Part shown: in pieces, positions 44,885-53,697 of the stretch
How positions within the stretch are numbered: the first letter of the stretch is position 1
Layout: the number at the start of each line of letters is the position of its first letter
From: Flavobacterium phragmitis
GTDB taxonomy: Bacteria; Bacteroidota; Bacteroidia; Flavobacteriales; Flavobacteriaceae
Assembly (NCBI RefSeq): GCF_900112575.1
Contig: NZ_FOMH01000010.1
Span: 25,994-89,993, forward strand
Direction of reading: 5' to 3'
DNA: 64,000 nucleotides
Program-made: the position numbers and the translations under genes
Notes under the pieces: generated by a model
Told to the model about the DNA's origin: nothing
Seen by the model: only the letters and a program-made list of their open reading frames with translations
Database searches by the model: none

Positions 44885-47800
44885 ATCTATTAATCGACGA
44901 ATTCGTTTTTGACTCTTCCGCTTTAATAGCACTCAATTCTTTTTTCGCTTCTTCAACCACATCCGGATAATCTGTAAAATTGTTGATTACATTATCCAAA
45001 ATATAAGTCGCTTGATAACTGTCTTTTAATCCGTAGAAGTTTTTCGCCATTAGTACCAAACCTTTCGCTCCGTAATATTTATAAGCCGAATAGCTTTTTG
45101 CTAATTTCTGAACCGCTGTATTCGATGCATCATATTTCCCTTCTTTAGTTTTAAAATAAGCATCATAATACAAGGCTTCTGCTGCTAATTCTCCTTTAGA
45201 AGTAGTCAATAATTTAGCATAAGCTGTTTTTGCCTTATCTTCATTTCCAGTTTGAATTGCGGCACGAGCTACAATAATTTGCGCATCGGCTTTTACTCCT
45301 GCATCCGATTTTGGATTTTCCAGCACTTTTTCAGCAGCAACAACCGAATTATCATAATCTTTTTTGTCATAATAACATTTCATCAAGTTTGCCTGAGCAA
45401 AAGTTTTATTCTGCGGATAATCTGCTTCGCTTTCCAAGCGTTTTAAAACTGGAATCGATTTATCGCAATCTTTCGCTTTTAGATATATCTGAGCCAATCT
45501 GTTTAAAGCTTGTTCAGTAAATTCATTTCTTGGCTGATCTGCAACATATTGATAATTTGCTGTTGATTTCGTTTCAGAACCTTCCGCATAATAAAGCTGT
45601 CCTAAATAAAAATTCGCTTCTAAAGCATGTAATCCAGAAGGGAATTTACTAACATAACCCGCAAATCCTGTAATCGCAGTTTTGCTATTGTTTTGGCTGT
45701 ATTGTTTAAAGGCTGCATCGTAAGTATCGTTATCCAATTCAGCATCTGAAACTTCAACAAAATCTAAAGTTCTAACCCAAGTTGCGTATTCATCCACTTT
45801 TCCAGAATCCACATAGATTAATCTTGCTGTTGCAACTGCTTCTAAGGCTTCCGGAGTTTTTGGAAACTCAGCTGCTACTTTTTTGAATTTCGTTAAAGCC
45901 TGCTGATCACGATCTGAGTTGTAGTAAATCAAACCTTGTTTCAAAATTGCTTTTGAAGTAAAAGATCCGTTTTGATATTCTGAAATTAACTGATCATACG
46001 TTTTGATTGCCTGATCGTTTTTCTTGTCTGCCACATAAGTGTTTCCTAATTCAAACAAAGCATCGTCACGATAAGATGATTTTTTATACATCTGAAGGAA
46101 GTTGTTCAATTCGTCTACTTTCTTAGTATTGTTAGACATAAATCCATAAGAAAGTGCTTTTTGAAACTGAGCATAATCGGCATCAACACCTTTTGCTGCG
46201 ATTGCTTTTCCGTACGCTTCGTTTGCAGCGCTGTATTTTGAAGTCACGAAACGACAATCTCCCAAACGTAAATAAGAATCGTTTAAACGTACTTTATCTG
46301 AAGGAGAATTATCAATCTGAGCCTGAAAAGAATTCGCAGCTTGGTCATATTCTTTCAACTTAAAGTAAGTATAACCAATATTGTAATTGATGTTTTTATA
46401 TTCGTCTGTAGATTTTGCAGCAGACATTCCGGCAAATTGCTTATACGTTAATAAAGCATTCTGCATATCATCATTTAGATATTCTGTTTCTGCTTTCCAG
46501 AAAGTCGCACGAGCAGTAAATTCAGGTGTTTTTTGTTCGCTGATGGCACTTCTGAACATTTTACCCGCATCCTGATAATTGGATTCATTGTACAATTCTA
46601 CGCCACGGTAAAACAATACTTTTTGGTAAGCTGCTTTATTTTCAGCAGTTCTGTTTTTTTCTAATAAAGCCAGAGCTTCTTTGTAGTTTTTAGAAGAAAT
46701 ATAAGAATCTACCAATAGTTTTTCTACTTCAGAACGACTTGAATTGTTTGGGTATTTTTTTAAGAAATCCAATAAAATCCCAGGAACTGCCTGATAAGCA
46801 TTTCCAATATCGTAACTTAATTTAGCATAATTTAAAGCGGCATCTTCCTGAATTTGTGCATTGAAATCCATTTCAGAAGCATTTTTAAAAGCATTTAAAG
46901 CTTCTTGTTTTTTACCGATATTCAAATAACTTAAACCTAAATGATAGTAAGCATTCTGTGCTACGAAATCTTTCCCTTCGATAATTTTGTTGAATTGAGA
47001 AATGGCTTTTTCGTAGTTTTTCTGCTCGTAATAAGCATATCCTAACTGATAAAAATCGGTATTGTTCCATTTTCCTTTTTTACCTGCATATTTTTCTAAA
47101 TAAGGAATCGCTTTTTCGTATTGTTTTAAGTTGAAATAACTTTCTCCAATAATTTTATTCAATTCTGATTTTTCCATTTCATTGGATTTAGACATGGCTG
47201 TCTGACCTAAATCAATTGCTTTTTGGAAATTACCAAGCTTGAAATTCATGTCGGCTTGGTAGTATGAAAGTTTCTCTTTGTACTTTTCTTCGCCAGAAAC
47301 CTCATCAAAATATTTGGTTGCTTCTTTGTAATCGTCGCCTTCATAAGCCATGAATCCTAAATAATATTTGGCTTGAGAACCATATTCTTTAGAATTTACC
47401 ACTTTATTAAAATAGTTAGTCGCTTCTTTTTTCTTTTTTGCATTAAAATAGCTGTAGCCTTTCATAAAGTTGAATTTATCAGACTCCGCTCTACTCATGT
47501 AACTTTCGTCTACTTTATCAAACCATTGCAATGCTTTTGGATAATTTCCTTGTTCAAAGAAAAACTGTGCAGCTTCGATATAAGCTTGATTTTGTTTGGT
47601 GCTGGTTGGATAATCGTTAACGAATTTTTCCACCAATGCATCCGCGTTTGCTTTGTTGGTTCTTATCGCACAATTGGCAATGTAAAAGGCACAGTCTGAC
47701 TTTACTTCTTCAGTAACTTCAGTATTTTTAACATGCTCAAAAATAAGCTGTGCCGAAGCATATTGTTTATCATTATATAAAGCCAGTGCTTTGTCAAAAT

Positions 47801-47897
47801 CCTTTAAATCGTAAGTATATATAGCTGATTTTTGTGCCGAAACTGTCGTCGATAAAAGGATGATTTGGAATAAAAAGAACCAGGAAAGTTTACGCAT
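44883..47897 (-). CDS. Large tetratricopeptide repeat protein
   Basis: A 1004-residue exported protein: signal peptide (MRKLSWFFLFQIILLSTTVSAQ), then a nearly continuous array of tetratricopeptide-like repeats (about 35-980), such as GNYPKALQWFDKVDESYMSR, GNFQKAIDLGQTAMSKSNEM, KNYEKAISQFNKIIEGKDFV and YDQAANSFQAQIDNSPSDKV, with repeat spacing around 34-37. It is expected to be a periplasmic scaffold. It has a good promoter (TACATTTG, 47917-47924) and is followed on the same strand by phzF and the plugless barrel. Confidence 0.88.
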   Translation of the reverse strand: MRKLSWFFLFQIILLSTTVSAQKSAIYTYDLKDFDKALALYNDKQYASAQLIFEHVKNTEVTEEVKSDCAFYIANCAIRTNKANADALVEKFVNDYPTSTKQNQAYIEAAQFFFEQGNYPKALQWFDKVDESYMSRAESDKFNFMKGYSYFNAKKKKEATNYFNKVVNSKEYGSQAKYYLGFMAYEGDDYKEATKYFDEVSGEEKYKEKLSYYQADMNFKLGNFQKAIDLGQTAMSKSNEMEKSELNKIIGESYFNLKQYEKAIPYLEKYAGKKGKWNNTDFYQLGYAYYEQKNYEKAISQFNKIIEGKDFVAQNAYYHLGLSYLNIGKKQEALNAFKNASEMDFNAQIQEDAALNYAKLSYDIGNAYQAVPGILLDFLKKYPNNSSRSEVEKLLVDSYISSKNYKEALALLEKNRTAENKAAYQKVLFYRGVELYNESNYQDAGKMFRSAISEQKTPEFTARATFWKAETEYLNDDMQNALLTYKQFAGMSAAKSTDEYKNINYNIGYTYFKLKEYDQAANSFQAQIDNSPSDKVRLNDSYLRLGDCRFVTSKYSAANEAYGKAIAAKGVDADYAQFQKALSYGFMSNNTKKVDELNNFLQMYKKSSYRDDALFELGNTYVADKKNDQAIKTYDQLISEYQNGSFTSKAILKQGLIYYNSDRDQQALTKFKKVAAEFPKTPEALEAVATARLIYVDSGKVDEYATWVRTLDFVEVSDAELDNDTYDAAFKQYSQNNSKTAITGFAGYVSKFPSGLHALEANFYLGQLYYAEGSETKSTANYQYVADQPRNEFTEQALNRLAQIYLKAKDCDKSIPVLKRLESEADYPQNKTFAQANLMKCYYDKKDYDNSVVAAEKVLENPKSDAGVKADAQIIVARAAIQTGNEDKAKTAYAKLLTTSKGELAAEALYYDAYFKTKEGKYDASNTAVQKLAKSYSAYKYYGAKGLVLMAKNFYGLKDSYQATYILDNVINNFTDYPDVVEEAKKELSAIKAEESKTNSSINR

Positions 47898-47916
47898 TTT
47901 AGTTATATTTAGTATT

Positions 47917-47924
47917 CAAATGTA
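47917..47924 (-). promoter_or_regulatory. Promoter -7 element of the TPR gene
   Basis: TACATTTG on the minus strand; TTTCG about 20 nt upstream could serve as -33. The transcript would begin near 47910, about 13 nt before the ATG. Confidence 0.5.
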
Positions 47925-48138
47925 TCATTTTATACGGTTTATAACGAAACGTTTTGCCGTTTTATTATGAACAAAAATTTAAACTGCTGTGATTTTTGTT
48001 GCTCCAAAACGCCAAAAGATTGGTTCTCAAACTTTCTAAAATGATTTTTTTTCCTGCACAACTATTATTCCATTTTTTCTTGCTGCTTGAAAGTATTTTC
48101 ATTTTTTGAAATTTCTCACAGAAATGATTGAAATTTAT

Positions 48139-48169
48139 TTTGAATAGAACCGTTAACTTATTACTTTTA
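48139..48169 (+). promoter_or_regulatory. Promoter of ftsE
   Basis: TTTG (48139-48142), 19 nt, TACTTTTA (48162-48169): one base from consensus, same spacing as at 447 and 15467. Start near 48176, 14 nt ahead of the ATG. Confidence 0.55.
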
Positions 48170-48189
48170 CCATTCAAATCAATTTTATT

Positions 48190-48873
48190 ATGTCAGAAAC
48201 CGTACTATCTCTCAAAGAAGTCACTATATATCAAGAAGGAAGAAAAATTATCTCTCACATTAATTTGGATGTTAAACACGGTGAATTTATCTATATCATC
48301 GGGAAAACAGGTTCTGGAAAAAGTAGTTTCCTAAAAACTTTATATGCTGATTTACCGTTAGTTGAAGGAGAGGGACATATTGTAGAATTTGATTTGGCTA
48401 CTTTAAAAGAAAAAGATATCCCGTACTTGAGACGTAAAATCGGAATTGTATTTCAGGATTTTAAACTGCTTCCAGACCGTTCTATTAAAGACAACATGCT
48501 TTTTGTTCTAAAAGCAACTGGATGGACAGAAAAAGAAGCAATGGAACATAAAATCGATGAAGTTTTGAATAAAGTTGGAATGATCAACTTCTTGAACAAA
48601 ATGCCTCACCAGCTTTCCGGTGGTGAACAACAACGTGTTGCTATTGCAAGAGCACTGCTTAATGATCCGGAATTTATTTTGGCAGACGAACCAACCGGAA
48701 ATCTTGATCCACAAACGAGTTCTGAAGTTTTAGAAGTATTAAAAACCATCAATGCCAACGGAAAAACTGTTATCATGGCAACGCACGATTACGCTTTATT
48801 GATGAAATTCCCTTCTAAAACATTGAAATGTGAAGATGAAAGAATCTTCGAAGTGGTGCAAAGAAGCGTGTAA
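48190..48873 (+). CDS. ftsE: Cell division ATP-binding protein FtsE
   Basis: ATPase of the FtsEX complex that activates peptidoglycan hydrolases at the division site. 227 residues: Walker A GKTGSGKSS (38-46), Q-loop in VFQDFKLLPDRS, signature LSGGEQQRVAIARAL (near 139), Walker B FILADEPTGNLDP and switch His in MATHD. The LLPDRSIKDNMLF wording and strong FtsE-type length separate it from LolD-like ATPases. ftsX is not in this window; instead the stop overlaps the ATG of a glycosyltransferase (TAATG). Confidence 0.9.
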   Translation: MSETVLSLKEVTIYQEGRKIISHINLDVKHGEFIYIIGKTGSGKSSFLKTLYADLPLVEGEGHIVEFDLATLKEKDIPYLRRKIGIVFQDFKLLPDRSIKDNMLFVLKATGWTEKEAMEHKIDEVLNKVGMINFLNKMPHQLSGGEQQRVAIARALLNDPEFILADEPTGNLDPQTSSEVLEVLKTINANGKTVIMATHDYALLMKFPSKTLKCEDERIFEVVQRSV

Positions 48874-49760
48874 TGCTTTCCGTTTTAATTCCGGTTTACA
48901 ATTACAACATTTTTAAGCTTGTAGAAATCCTGCATAATCAAATTTCGGATTGTGACATTCCTTTTGAAATTATTTGTTTGGACGATGCTTCGCAAGAATT
49001 TACAATTGAAAACCAAAGAATTAATCAATTTCAAAACTGTTCTTTTTCTATTTTAGAAAAAAATATCGGGCGAAGTGCAATTCGAAATGTATTGGCACAA
49101 AAAGCAATTTATGAAAATCTGCTTTTTCTGGATGCTGATACAATTCCTGTACATCATAATTTTATTTTGAATTATATTTCAGAATTAAAAAACAATCCAA
49201 AAGTTGTTTTTGGCGGTATTGTCTACGAAAACAAAAAACCAGCTGAAGAGTTTCTTTTACGCTGGAGTTATGGTAAAGAAAGAGAAGCCTTAAACATTTC
49301 TCAAAGAAACCAAAACCCGTCTCAATCCGCTTTGGTTTCTAACTTATTAATCAAAAAGGAGATTGCAGTTCGCTATCCTTTTGATGAAACCATAACACAA
49401 TACGGTTATGAAGATTTACTTTTTTTTGCTGTTTTAAAATCAAATCATATTGAAATTAAACACATTGAAAACCCTGTTTTTCATTTAAATCTGGAAACTT
49501 CAATTGTATTCTTAAACAAAACGAAAACGGCTTTAGAAAATCTGGTTTTTCTAAATAAACAAAACAAGATTTCAATAAATGAAAGCAGGATTATTGCCTC
49601 ATTTGAACTGCTAAAAATGACTAAATTGTTTTCTGTATTTTATTTTATTTTTCGAAAATTAAAATCAAAAATCGAACGAAATTTAGTTTCGAAAAATCCG
49701 TCGCTATTTCTCTTTGACATTTATAAACTGGGATATTTCAGTTCTTTAAAATCAAAGTAA
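48873..49760 (+). CDS. Glycosyltransferase family 2
   Basis: A 295-residue GT-A enzyme: nucleotide-binding start SVLIPVYNYN, the acidic IICLDDAS, and the DxD-like FLDADTIPV (near 89). After the catalytic domain are helical basic stretches (KLKSKIERNL near 268) likely for membrane association. It transfers a sugar from a nucleotide sugar to an unknown acceptor. It is translationally coupled to ftsE (the final A of TAA is the A of ATG), so the two are made together. Confidence 0.88.
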   Translation: MLSVLIPVYNYNIFKLVEILHNQISDCDIPFEIICLDDASQEFTIENQRINQFQNCSFSILEKNIGRSAIRNVLAQKAIYENLLFLDADTIPVHHNFILNYISELKNNPKVVFGGIVYENKKPAEEFLLRWSYGKEREALNISQRNQNPSQSALVSNLLIKKEIAVRYPFDETITQYGYEDLLFFAVLKSNHIEIKHIENPVFHLNLETSIVFLNKTKTALENLVFLNKQNKISINESRIIASFELLKMTKLFSVFYFIFRKLKSKIERNLVSKNPSLFLFDIYKLGYFSSLKSK

Positions 49761-49789
49761 ACCAGTATAAAGCAAAACCTTAATCTAAC

Positions 49790-49825
49790 CACAAATTCGC
49801 ACAAATTAATTTGCGAAAATTTGTG
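49790..49825. repeat. Short inverted repeat
   Basis: CACAAATTCGCACAAATT (49790-49807) with an imperfect complement AATTTGCGAAAATTTGTG (49808-49825), no loop, three mismatched positions. Confidence 0.6.
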
Positions 49826-49930
49826 TAATTCTATCTAACTCTCTTTTAAATCTATGAAATCAGTAGGAAAAAGTTAGCAACTCTTTGTCAAAGTTCCCAA
49901 ACGGACTTTCTTGAAGTCTGTGCCTAAAGT

Positions 49931-50067
49931 TTTTTTTCGCCACGAATTTCACAAATTACACTAATCCAAACTTTGTCTATTGTACTGCAATCTCACTAAT
50001 TTTTAATTTGTGAAATTGATAAAGAAAAATAATTAGTGCCAATTTGTGAAATTCGTGGCAAAAAAAA
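49931..50067. repeat. Palindromic repeat (GCCACGAATTTCACAAATT family)
   Basis: Left arm 49931-49965 and right arm 50031-50067 pair over about 34 bp with a few gaps; core GCCACGAATTTCACAAATT is perfectly complementary on both sides. Largest copy of the family also found at 8992-9094 and 41871-41920. Confidence 0.8.
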
Positions 50068-50078
50068 CTATTCATAAC

Positions 50079-50086
50079 TATATTTG
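50079..50086 (+). promoter_or_regulatory. Promoter -7 element of the glycosyltransferase at 50115
   Basis: TATATTTG starts 12 bp beyond the repeat at 49931-50067, so its -33 region falls inside the repeat arm. Predicted start near 50093, about 22 nt ahead of the ATG. Confidence 0.55.
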
Positions 50087-50114
50087 CGGTTAAAACTTTT
50101 TTTGAGACAACTAA

Positions 50115-51044
50115 ATGGCTTTTTTCTCTATCATAATTCCACTTTACAATAAGGAAAATTTTATCGAAAATACGATACAAAGTGTTTTAGATCAAACTTT
50201 TCAGGATTTTGAAATCATTATTGTAAACGATGGTTCTACTGATAAAAGCGAAGAAAAAATACTGCAGTTTAAAGATTTTAGGATTCACTATTTCACTAAA
50301 AAAAATGAAGGCGCTTCGACAGCCCGAAATTACGGAATAGAAAAAGCGAATGCCGATTTTATAACTTTTTTGGATGCAGACGATTATTGGTATCCGATGT
50401 TTTTAGAAACTATGTTTGCTAATATAAAGGCTTTTCCAGAACAAAACGTCTTTTCGGCTGCAATTGAATTTGATACTTCAAAGAAAACAATTCCTGCCCA
50501 ATATTCTATTGTTAAATCTGAAAGTGAAATTGAAATTGTAAATTACTTTAAAGCCAGTTTAAAAGAAACTGTCCTATGCACTTCATGTGCTGTTTTTCAT
50601 AAAACCGTTTTTGAGAAAGCAGGCAACTTTGACACCAAAATTAAAAGCGGTCAGGACACTGATTTGTGGATAAGAATAGGACTTCTCTACCCTGTTGTCT
50701 TTTCTTGGAAAATATTAGCTCGTTATGTTTACGATGATAAAAGTCTTTCTAAAAACAATCAATGGATAGATAAGAAGCCCGATTTTTCAAAATTTGAAGA
50801 AGCAGAAAAAACAAATCCAGATTTGAAAATCTTTCTCGATTTAAATCGTTTTTCACTCGCCATAAAAAGTAAAATTGCAGGAAAAAAAGAGCTCTTCAAA
50901 AAATATTATCAGCCCATTAATCTAAAAAATATAAGTCTTAAAAAACGTATTTTGCTACGTCTTCCTCCGTTTGTTTTAAAAAGTTTAATTCCAATTAAAA
51001 CACAACTTGCTAATTTAGGATTGCAATCATCTGTCTTTAAATAA
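50115..51044 (+). CDS. Glycosyltransferase family 2
   Basis: A 309-residue GT-A enzyme with the standard start FSIIIPLYNKENFIENTIQSVL, IIIVNDGSTDKS, GASTARNYGIEKA and the metal-binding LDADDYW (near 92). GQDTDLWIRIGL (near 178) holds the probable catalytic base. It likely adds one sugar during surface polysaccharide assembly, as the adjacent genes make and export such a polymer. Its 3' end overlaps the convergent sugar isomerase gene by 18 bp. Confidence 0.9.
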   Translation: MAFFSIIIPLYNKENFIENTIQSVLDQTFQDFEIIIVNDGSTDKSEEKILQFKDFRIHYFTKKNEGASTARNYGIEKANADFITFLDADDYWYPMFLETMFANIKAFPEQNVFSAAIEFDTSKKTIPAQYSIVKSESEIEIVNYFKASLKETVLCTSCAVFHKTVFEKAGNFDTKIKSGQDTDLWIRIGLLYPVVFSWKILARYVYDDKSLSKNNQWIDKKPDFSKFEEAEKTNPDLKIFLDLNRFSLAIKSKIAGKKELFKKYYQPINLKNISLKKRILLRLPPFVLKSLIPIKTQLANLGLQSSVFK

Positions 51045-51461
51045 TTTATATTTTTTGTATTCACGGATATAATCTTCTTCTTCAAATTCATGAGAAGATA
51101 AAACCAAACATACACTTCCAGAAGAAAAATTCTGAATTTCTCTCCAAATCCCTGGAACAATAAGCAGTCCTATATTGGGTTTATTTAAAGTTATGACTTG
51201 TTTGTTTTTTCCGTCTTTCAAAATCACATCAAAACTGCCACTTAGCGCAATTAAAAATTGCTGTTGTCCTTTATGTGCATGTCCTCCTCTCTTGCTTCCG
51301 CTTGGGACATCGTACAGATAATATACTCTCCTTGAAACAAACGGAATGGTATCTCCTTCAATAACCGAAAGGTTGCCTCTTCTATCTTGAATCTTCGGAA
51401 TTTCGATCAAACGAATATCTGAAACCGTAGTTATTTTGGATTGATTAGAAGATTTTTCCAT
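51027..51461 (-). CDS. FdtA/WxcM-like dTDP-sugar 3,4-ketoisomerase
   Basis: A 144-residue cupin that shifts the keto group of dTDP-4-keto-6-deoxyglucose from C4 to C3, the step before C3 transamination. Motifs: IPKIQDRRGNLSVIE (22-35), YYLYDVPSGSKRGGHAHK (47-64) with the two active-site histidines H61 and H63, and the cupin strand LIALSGSFDVILKDG. The aminotransferase at 54970 is the expected next enzyme, giving a 3-amino-3,6-dideoxyhexose (Fuc3N or Qui3N type). The start overlaps the end of the GT4 gene by 31 bp, one transcript. Confidence 0.88.
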   Translation of the reverse strand: MEKSSNQSKITTVSDIRLIEIPKIQDRRGNLSVIEGDTIPFVSRRVYYLYDVPSGSKRGGHAHKGQQQFLIALSGSFDVILKDGKNKQVITLNKPNIGLLIVPGIWREIQNFSSGSVCLVLSSHEFEEEDYIREYKKYKLFKDR

Positions 51462-52516
51462 TGTTCAGAAATATTTTTTAGAGATAAATGCGAAACACTT
51501 TGAGCTGCATTGTTTTTACAAAAATCATATAATTCGTCGTCATCCACAAATCTATTTATTGCCAATGCCAATGCTTCTTTATTATAATTTTCGACAAGCA
51601 GACCATTAAATTCATTTTGAATGATTTCTCTTGGCCCAGAATTACAATCGACCGCTAAAACAGGTGTGCCTAAGGCTAAAGATTCTACAATAGACATAGG
51701 AAAACCTTCGTAATGACTCGTCAAAATTGTAAATTTTGCCTCGCGAACTTCATGGTAAGGATTTTGTTTGAAAGAAAGAATTTCAACAAAATCGCTCAAA
51801 TCCAGATCTTTTATTTTCTGTTGAATAAAATCCAAATCATTTCCGGATCCCATTAAATGAAGTTGATAACCTTTTAAAAAAACTTTTGAAAATGAGAAAG
51901 CTTCCAGCATCAAAGAGAAATTTTTGACATTTTCGTCCAATCGTCCAAAAAACAAAATGACTTTTTTGGGTTCAAAAGCCTCTTTTTTCAATTCTTCTTT
52001 CGAAATGAAAAAAGGATTATAAATTGTAATTGTGTTTTTTAATTCATAAAGCTGCATTACTTTCTGTTCAATTGCTTTTGAAACACAAATTAACGCTTCG
52101 GCATTTTTATAAATGATTTTTGACCAGAACTTTGAAACAGGAAAATAATTCAGAAAATTATAACTGTGAACAATATAAAAGATTTTACTGTCTCTATAAA
52201 TAAATCGTGTAATCAATTCTCTAAGCAAGACATTTCTGGTTCTGCTGTCAATTACAAATTCGATATTATTCTGGACTAAATAACGACGAAGTAAAATGCC
52301 TTTTTTTAGTTTTCTAAAAAAAGATACATAATGAGAACTTTCTTTTTCTAAATTAAACAAGTTTCCTGTAAAAGAATAATCTACAACATCATTTACGATA
52401 ACAGAATGTACTTCAAAACCTGATTTTTCGAGCATAAAAGTCAATAAAGCCGCGAAACGTTCTGCTCCTCCTTTTCCTAAAGAATTTGAAACAACGGCAA
52501 CTTTCTTTTTATTCAT
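51431..52516 (-). CDS. Glycosyltransferase family 4
   Basis: About 361 residues from ATG 52516 (MNKKKVAVVSNSLGKGGAER). The longer frame extends past the intergenic promoter region and was rejected. GT-B fold: N-terminal GGAERFAALL loop, then VILFFGRLDENVKNFSLMLEAF, HLMGSGNDLDFI and the C-terminal donor-site motif TSHYEGFPMSIVESLALGTPVLA with the E-x7-E pattern, and GPREIIQNEFNGLLV. Divergent from the second GT-B gene; the promoters of both overlap at 52537-52553. Confidence 0.9.
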   Translation of the reverse strand: MNKKKVAVVSNSLGKGGAERFAALLTFMLEKSGFEVHSVIVNDVVDYSFTGNLFNLEKESSHYVSFFRKLKKGILLRRYLVQNNIEFVIDSRTRNVLLRELITRFIYRDSKIFYIVHSYNFLNYFPVSKFWSKIIYKNAEALICVSKAIEQKVMQLYELKNTITIYNPFFISKEELKKEAFEPKKVILFFGRLDENVKNFSLMLEAFSFSKVFLKGYQLHLMGSGNDLDFIQQKIKDLDLSDFVEILSFKQNPYHEVREAKFTILTSHYEGFPMSIVESLALGTPVLAVDCNSGPREIIQNEFNGLLVENYNKEALALAINRFVDDDELYDFCKNNAAQSVSHLSLKNISEQWKNLLINPK

Positions 52517-52536
52517 GTTTTGACCAAAAAAGTAAA

Positions 52537-52553
52537 TATATTTGTCAAATATA
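52537..52553. promoter_or_regulatory. Face-to-face overlapping promoter elements (17-bp palindrome)
   Basis: TATATTTG (52537-52544, + strand) and its exact mirror CAAATATA (52546-52553, read TATATTTG on - strand) are separated by one base. They would drive the divergent glycosyltransferase genes at 52561 (+) and 52516 (-). No clear -33 element was found for either. Confidence 0.55.
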
Positions 52554-52560
52554 CATATAA

Positions 52561-53697
52561 ATGAAAGTTTTACTGGTAGGAGAATACAGTCATCTGCACA
52601 ATTCTTTAAAAGATGGTTTGCTTGCATTGGGCCACGATGTTTTTATTATTGGCCAAAATGATGGTTTTAAAAATTTTCCTGTCGATTATCCTATTCAAAA
52701 AAAATGGGATAATAGTTTGCTGAAAAAGATAAAAGTTGCCGTTTATAAACTTACTGGATTCGATATCAGCTCTTATTTTACTTATCGTCAATACTTGAAA
52801 TTCGAAAAAGAATGTTCCGGTTTTGATGTGGTACAATTAATAAACGAAAACAGTTTTCATTGTCTTCCTTATTTTGAAAAGAAAATTATTTCTAGTCTTT
52901 TAAAAAACAATCAAAAGCTGTTTTTATTAAGTTGCGGATTTGATTATTTGAACGTGAAATATTGTTTCGAAAATCCTTCTTTTAAATCTGTAATTCAGTT
53001 ATATCTGAACAAAAAAATTGATGGAAAATCTTTCTCAAATGCTTTAAAATTTCGTCGTAAATCATTTTTAAAACTTCATCAGTTTATTTATAAAAACTGT
53101 AACGGAATTATAGCTTCTGATTTGGATTATCATTTTCCGTTAAAAGGAAATGATAACTATTTAGGTTTAATTCCAAACCCAATAAACATTGATAAACTTC
53201 AATTTGAACCAATCAATATTGAGGACAAAATCATTATTTTTCATGGTATCAACAATGATAATTATTTTAAAAAAGGAAATGATTATTTTGAAAAAGCTTT
53301 AGAAATTATTCAGAAAAAATATCCTTCTAAAATAGAAATAATTACTGTTCGCAGTGTTCCATATTCAGAATATATTAATCTTTATAATCGTTCTCATATT
53401 CTATTAGATCAAATTTACGGATACGATCAGGGATACAATGCACTAGAGGCAATGGCAAAAGGGAAAGTTGTTTTTACCAATGCTGAAACTGAATTTATGG
53501 AATATTATAATCTTTCGGAAAAAGTCTGTATTAATGCTATTCCAAATGTGGATTATTTAGTCCATGAATTGTCTTCTTTAATTGAAAATCCCGAAGAGAT
53601 TATAGCCATCGGTAAACGTGCCAGAGTTTTTATCGAAAGGGAACATCATTATATAAAAATTGCTCAGAAATATATTCAGAAATGGAACGATAACTAA
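52561..53697 (+). CDS. Glycosyltransferase, GT-B fold
   Basis: A 378-residue probable glycosyltransferase of GT4-like architecture: N-terminal MKVLLVGEYSHLHNSLKDGL Rossmann start, a middle linker IASDLDYHFPLKGN, and a C-terminal domain with IIIFHGINNDNYFKKGNDYF, DQIYGYDQGYNALEAMAKGKVV (acidic donor-binding region) and ARVFIEREHHY. It lies in the polysaccharide locus and presumably adds a sugar to the repeat unit. Its stop overlaps by 3 bases (CTAA) the stop of the convergent flippase gene. Confidence 0.85.
   Translation: MKVLLVGEYSHLHNSLKDGLLALGHDVFIIGQNDGFKNFPVDYPIQKKWDNSLLKKIKVAVYKLTGFDISSYFTYRQYLKFEKECSGFDVVQLINENSFHCLPYFEKKIISSLLKNNQKLFLLSCGFDYLNVKYCFENPSFKSVIQLYLNKKIDGKSFSNALKFRRKSFLKLHQFIYKNCNGIIASDLDYHFPLKGNDNYLGLIPNPINIDKLQFEPINIEDKIIIFHGINNDNYFKKGNDYFEKALEIIQKKYPSKIEIITVRSVPYSEYINLYNRSHILLDQIYGYDQGYNALEAMAKGKVVFTNAETEFMEYYNLSEKVCINAIPNVDYLVHELSSLIENPEEIIAIGKRARVFIEREHHYIKIAQKYIQKWNDN

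Larger units (their letters stand above)
49761..50114. other. Gene-free stretch with two palindromic repeats
   Basis: Contains an inverted repeat at 49790-49825 (CACAAATTCGCACAAATT with its near-complement), a larger one at 49931-50067, and the promoter element at 50079. No coding potential is seen. Confidence 0.65.

Noticed and set aside
52517..52627. N-terminal extension of the GT4 protein overlapping the divergent gene
   Set aside because: The extension would cover the divergent promoter and the start of the opposite gene; the family start MNKKKVAVVSN lies at 52516.
53694..53697. Frameshift at the end of the glycosyltransferase or flippase gene
   Set aside because: The two convergent genes simply share overlapping stop codons (CTAA), and both proteins have normal length.
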